Part shown: piece after piece, positions 6,144 through 8,893 of the stretch
How the letters are laid out: each line of letters begins with the position of its first letter
Position numbering within the stretch: the stretch's first letter is position 1
Assembly: GCA_946482385.1 (NCBI GenBank)
Contig: CAMLRI010000056.1
Location: forward strand, 1-8,893
DNA: 8,893 nt
Reading direction: 5' to 3'
Source: an uncultured Cellvibrio sp.
Lineage (GTDB): Bacteria; Pseudomonadota; Gammaproteobacteria; Pseudomonadales; Cellvibrionaceae
Notes under the pieces: model-generated
Database searches by the model: none
Told to the model about the DNA's origin: nothing
What the model saw: the letters and a program-made list of their open reading frames with translations, nothing else
Program-made: the position numbers and the translations under genes

Positions 6144-8765
6144 TCAATTCACATCCTGGGGCTGGGGGCGCAATTGCTGTAGTAGCTGCGCCGCCGGTGC
6201 CGGGCGGCCAAACCAATAGCCCTGGTAGTGGCCGCAGCCTTCCCGCTCCAGCCAATCGCGCTGCTCGCGGGTTTCCACCCCCTCCGCCAGTACCCGCAGT
6301 TCCAGGCTTTGCGCCAGGCGAATAATCATGCGCGCTATGGCGGCATCATTGGGGTCGCTGAGCACATCCTTTACAAACGAGCGGTCGATTTTCAGCTCGC
6401 TGATGGGCAACCGCTTAAGGTAGGACAGGGAGGAGTAGCCAGTGCCGAAATCGTCCAGGGAAAACTGGATGCCTTGGTGTTTTAACGCGTCCATTTTGCC
6501 TGCCAGCGCCTGGTGGTCAGCGGCCAGCAGCGATTCTGTTAGTTCCAATACCAACCGCGCCGGGTTGGCGCCACTGCGGGCCAAAACCGAGCGCACCTGG
6601 GCGACAAAATCCTCCTGCTGGAACTGGCGCGCGCTGACATTGACCGAAATGGTCAGGCCGGCGCAGGCGGGGTCCCCGGCCCAGGCCACCAGCTGGGCGC
6701 AGGCCTGCTCCAGAATCCACTGGCCCAGGGGCAGTATCAGCCCCGAATCCTCGGCCAGGGGGATAAATTCTGTGGGCGGCACCAGGCCGCGCTGGGGATG
6801 CAGCCAGCGCACCAGTGCCTCCACCCCCACCCAGTGCCCGCGGCTATCCACCTGGGGCTGGTAGTAGAGTTGGAACTGCTGCAAATGCAGCGCCTCGCGC
6901 AGTTCGTGTTGCAGGGCAAAGCGCTGGGCGGTGGCCACCTGCATGGCCGGGTCGAAAAAGCGCAGGGTGTTGCGCCCGGAGGATTTGGCCTGGTACATGG
7001 CCTGGTCGGCCTGCTTGAGCAATTCCTCGGGTTGCTCGTCCGGCGCCATGCCGAACAGGCAAATACCAATGCTGGGGGAGTTGAAGTAATCCTCGCCCTC
7101 CAGGTTGTAGGGGCGGTTGAGGCACCGGAGGATTTTTTCGGCAATCAACTGCGCCTGGTGCGCGGCGCCATCGCGCGCTTGCCCCAGGTTTTCCAGAATC
7201 ACCAGGAATTCATCGCCCCCCAGGCGCCCCACCGTATCCTGGCTGCGCAGCTTTTTGTGCAAGCGCTCGCCCACCGCAGTTAACAGCAGGTCGCCCAAAT
7301 GGTGGCCGCGGGTGTCGTTCAGGGTTTTAAAGTCATCCAGGTCGATGTAGAGCAGGGCGCCCAGGTTGTGCTGGCGCAGGCTGGTGGCCAGGGCGTGCTC
7401 CAGGCGATCCTGCAGCAGGCGGCGGTTGGGCAGCTGGGTAAGCGGGTCGAAAAACGCCAGGCTGTTGATGCGCGCCTCCTGCTCCTTGCGCTCGGTAATA
7501 TCGCGGCTGAGCATGACAAAGCGCTTCTCCCGGCCATTGCCCGCCTTGAGCGCCACCGACAGCTCGAAGTAGCGCAGGCCATCGCCCAGCTGCATGGCGT
7601 AGTAGCGGCCCTCGCTGAAACCTTTGAGCGATGCCTCATCCATAGCCGAGAGGATCACCTGGTTGACCTCCTCCGGCAGGTAGCGGGTAAAACTCTGCCC
7701 CATAAAGCGCTCGGGCGGCACCAGCAAACGCTCGGGGCGACGGCTGTGGAAGCTGTAAATAATGGTGTCGCTGCCAATTTCAAACAGCAGGTCGGGGATG
7801 GCATCCAGGGTGGCCTGAAGGCGCGCGCGGGCCTCCAGCAGTTCGCGGGTCTGCTCCGCCACGGCATCGCGCAGGCCCAGCTCGCGCCGGCGCAGCTGCA
7901 CCATCAAATACACCAGGTAGGCCAGCAACAGGCTAAACACCGCCCCCATGGCCAACTCCGCCGCCAGGCGCCAGGGGCTGAACCAGCCGGCCAGGGGACT
8001 GGCACTGAGGGTCCAGGTGCCGTTGGGCACAGGCACCTGGATATGCACAGGGTCGCGCAACCGGGCATCGGCCGAGGCCAGGATTTCTTCGCCCTGGGCG
8101 CCGCCCGGCAGCTGGCGCCACAGGCGATAGGCGACCCCCATGCTGCTCAACTGCGGCAGCTTGGCGGTTTCCAGCAGCTGCGGGATGCGCACAGTGACAT
8201 TGGTAAAACCCCAAAAGTGGCGCCCGCCCTGGTCTTGCAAAAACACCGGCATACGCCCCACCACCCCCAGGCCGCCCTGCACCAGCTGCACCGGGCCGGC
8301 CAGGGTGAGCTGGCCGCTATCCCGCGCGCGCAGCGCCTCGCGGTTTTGCAGGTTGTCGGTTAGCTGGTTAAAGCCGAGGGAGGCTTCATTGCCCTCCAGG
8401 GGGTAGACCTTGCTGATTACCCCCTGGGGCGACAGGCTCAGGTGCGATACCGCCGGGTAAAAAGGCAGCACTTCGCGGGCAAAATCCTCGAAGTAATGGC
8501 TATCGCCCTGGTTGAGCTGGATCATCGCTGCCATGGAGTAGTTGAGCGCCAGGGCTTGGTCGAGGGCATCGCGGATTAAAAAACTGTGGTTTTGCACCAG
8601 GTTGGCCAGGTCGGCGCGGTGGGTTTGGCGCTGCTGCTGCTCCAGTTGCCCAATCAACAAGCCGCTCAACCCCAGGGCGATGACGAACACCAGCAGGGCC
8701 AGGGCACGGGGGCGGCGCAGCAGTAAAGGAAGAGCCTGGGGCATAGGATAGGTTCCGGATTGCAT
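6144..8765 (-). CDS. Membrane-bound CHASE-PAS-GGDEF-EAL cyclic-di-GMP synthase/phosphodiesterase
   Basis: An 873-residue inner-membrane protein that probably both makes and breaks cyclic-di-GMP. TM1 is about 20-38. The periplasmic part (39-265) resembles a CHASE sensor, with FYPAVSHLSLSPQGVI at 102-117. TM2 is about 268-290, then a short linker helix. A PAS-like domain (about 315-425) ends in SRDITERK. The GGDEF domain (about 435-605) has an intact RLGGDEF active site (GGDEF 516-520), and R507-S-Q-D510 five residues before it is a classic RxxD inhibitory I-site. The EAL domain (about 615-865) keeps EALVRW (649-654), N709 in SVNVSARQ, ELTES (741-745), DDFGTGYSSL (771-780), K792 in LKIDRSF, AEGVE (827-831) and Q848, all expected of an active phosphodiesterase. 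Its ligand and net activity are unknown. A second in-frame ATG at 8744 (residue 8, MPQALPLLL) has a nearby GGA and fits the promoter positions better, so the true start may be there. Confidence 0.96.
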   Translation of the reverse strand: MQSGTYPMPQALPLLLRRPRALALLVFVIALGLSGLLIGQLEQQQRQTHRADLANLVQNHSFLIRDALDQALALNYSMAAMIQLNQGDSHYFEDFAREVLPFYPAVSHLSLSPQGVISKVYPLEGNEASLGFNQLTDNLQNREALRARDSGQLTLAGPVQLVQGGLGVVGRMPVFLQDQGGRHFWGFTNVTVRIPQLLETAKLPQLSSMGVAYRLWRQLPGGAQGEEILASADARLRDPVHIQVPVPNGTWTLSASPLAGWFSPWRLAAELAMGAVFSLLLAYLVYLMVQLRRRELGLRDAVAEQTRELLEARARLQATLDAIPDLLFEIGSDTIIYSFHSRRPERLLVPPERFMGQSFTRYLPEEVNQVILSAMDEASLKGFSEGRYYAMQLGDGLRYFELSVALKAGNGREKRFVMLSRDITERKEQEARINSLAFFDPLTQLPNRRLLQDRLEHALATSLRQHNLGALLYIDLDDFKTLNDTRGHHLGDLLLTAVGERLHKKLRSQDTVGRLGGDEFLVILENLGQARDGAAHQAQLIAEKILRCLNRPYNLEGEDYFNSPSIGICLFGMAPDEQPEELLKQADQAMYQAKSSGRNTLRFFDPAMQVATAQRFALQHELREALHLQQFQLYYQPQVDSRGHWVGVEALVRWLHPQRGLVPPTEFIPLAEDSGLILPLGQWILEQACAQLVAWAGDPACAGLTISVNVSARQFQQEDFVAQVRSVLARSGANPARLVLELTESLLAADHQALAGKMDALKHQGIQFSLDDFGTGYSSLSYLKRLPISELKIDRSFVKDVLSDPNDAAIARMIIRLAQSLELRVLAEGVETREQRDWLEREGCGHYQGYWFGRPAPAAQLLQQLRPQPQDVN

Positions 8766-8773
8766 TGGGGCTG

Positions 8774-8797
8774 CTTATAACAGCCATCACTATAACA
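8774..8797 (-). promoter_or_regulatory. Tandem extended -10 promoter elements for the GGDEF-EAL gene
   Basis: The minus strand carries TGTTATAGT (8789-8797) and TGTTATAAG (8774-8782). Each is a TGn extended -10 with five of six matches to TATAAT and no good -35. The upstream one would start transcription near 8782. The downstream one would start near 8767, only two bases before the ATG at 8765, which would favour translation from 8744. Confidence 0.45.
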
Positions 8798-8813
8798 CCC
8801 GCTGAAGGATCTA

Positions 8814-8893
8814 TTACCCCGGCGCCCGGCCGGCGGCCATGGCAAGCCCCACCAGGTACAAATCCTTACAGCCCGCCCAGCGGTGAGTTTGCA
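8814..8893 (-). CDS. Possible 3' end of an unidentified minus-strand gene (partial)
   Basis: One minus-strand frame stays open from the right edge for 26 codons, reading QTHRWAGCKDLYLVGLAMAA then GRAPG, and stops at TAA (8814-8816) followed directly by an in-frame TAG. The codon choice (CTG, GTG, GGC, GCC) resembles the neighbouring genes, and the double stop is typical of a real gene end. It is too short to identify or to exclude a chance frame in GC-rich DNA. If real, it ends 48 bp before the GGDEF-EAL start, in the same direction. Confidence 0.33.
   Translation of the reverse strand, partial: QTHRWAGCKDLYLVGLAMAAGRAPG

Noticed and set aside
7299..8363. 354-codon plus-strand open frame antisense to the GGDEF-EAL gene
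   Set aside because: No recognisable domain; the opposite strand encodes intact CHASE, PAS and GGDEF regions.
1..8893. CRISPR array, tRNA, rRNA, transposase or phage genes
   Set aside because: No spaced direct repeats, cloverleaf-like sequences, transposase motifs or terminal inverted repeats with target duplications were found by reading both strands.

Overview
This window looks like ordinary chromosome from a gammaproteobacterium. The genes point to a free-living, motile, Gram-negative relative of Pseudomonas or Cellvibrio, and that placement is an inference from the proteins alone. The supporting features are a ThiI with a C-terminal rhodanese domain, a type I glutamine synthetase behind a sigma-54/NtrC promoter laid out as in enteric bacteria, a chemoreceptor, and a large cyclic-di-GMP protein. 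I see no phage, insertion sequence, CRISPR array, tRNA or rRNA.

Layout from left to right. (1) Positions 1-901, minus strand: the first 300 codons of glnA; the gene runs off the left edge. (2) Positions 902-1444: a 543-bp divergent regulatory region. It holds a sigma-54 promoter for glnA, two NtrC-type enhancer sites centred about 108 and 139 bp upstream of the predicted start, and two small tetraloop hairpins in the glnA leader. (3) Positions 1445-2656, plus: a stand-alone CPA2-type cation/proton antiporter. (4) Positions 2657-2766: a convergent gap with a perfect 16-bp inverted repeat that probably ends both flanking transcripts. (5) Positions 2767-4386, minus: a methyl-accepting chemotaxis protein. 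(6) Positions 4387-4663: a divergent promoter region with a good sigma-70 promoter for thiI. (7) Positions 4664-6142, plus: thiI. (8) Positions 6144-8765, minus: a CHASE-PAS-GGDEF-EAL membrane protein, tail-to-tail with thiI and separated from it by one base. (9) Positions 8766-8893: its promoter region and possibly the last 26 codons of another minus-strand gene.

The genes do not form one pathway. Each appears to be its own transcription unit, with alternating orientations. Themes are nitrogen assimilation (glnA), ion and pH homeostasis (antiporter), sensing and motility (chemoreceptor), tRNA thiolation and thiamine synthesis (thiI), and the motile/sessile switch through cyclic-di-GMP. glnA is less GC-rich and uses a narrow codon set, as expected of a very highly expressed gene; thiI and the GGDEF-EAL gene are clearly more GC-rich. 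The most informative non-coding signal is the glnA control region. I did not find a convincing previously undescribed system.
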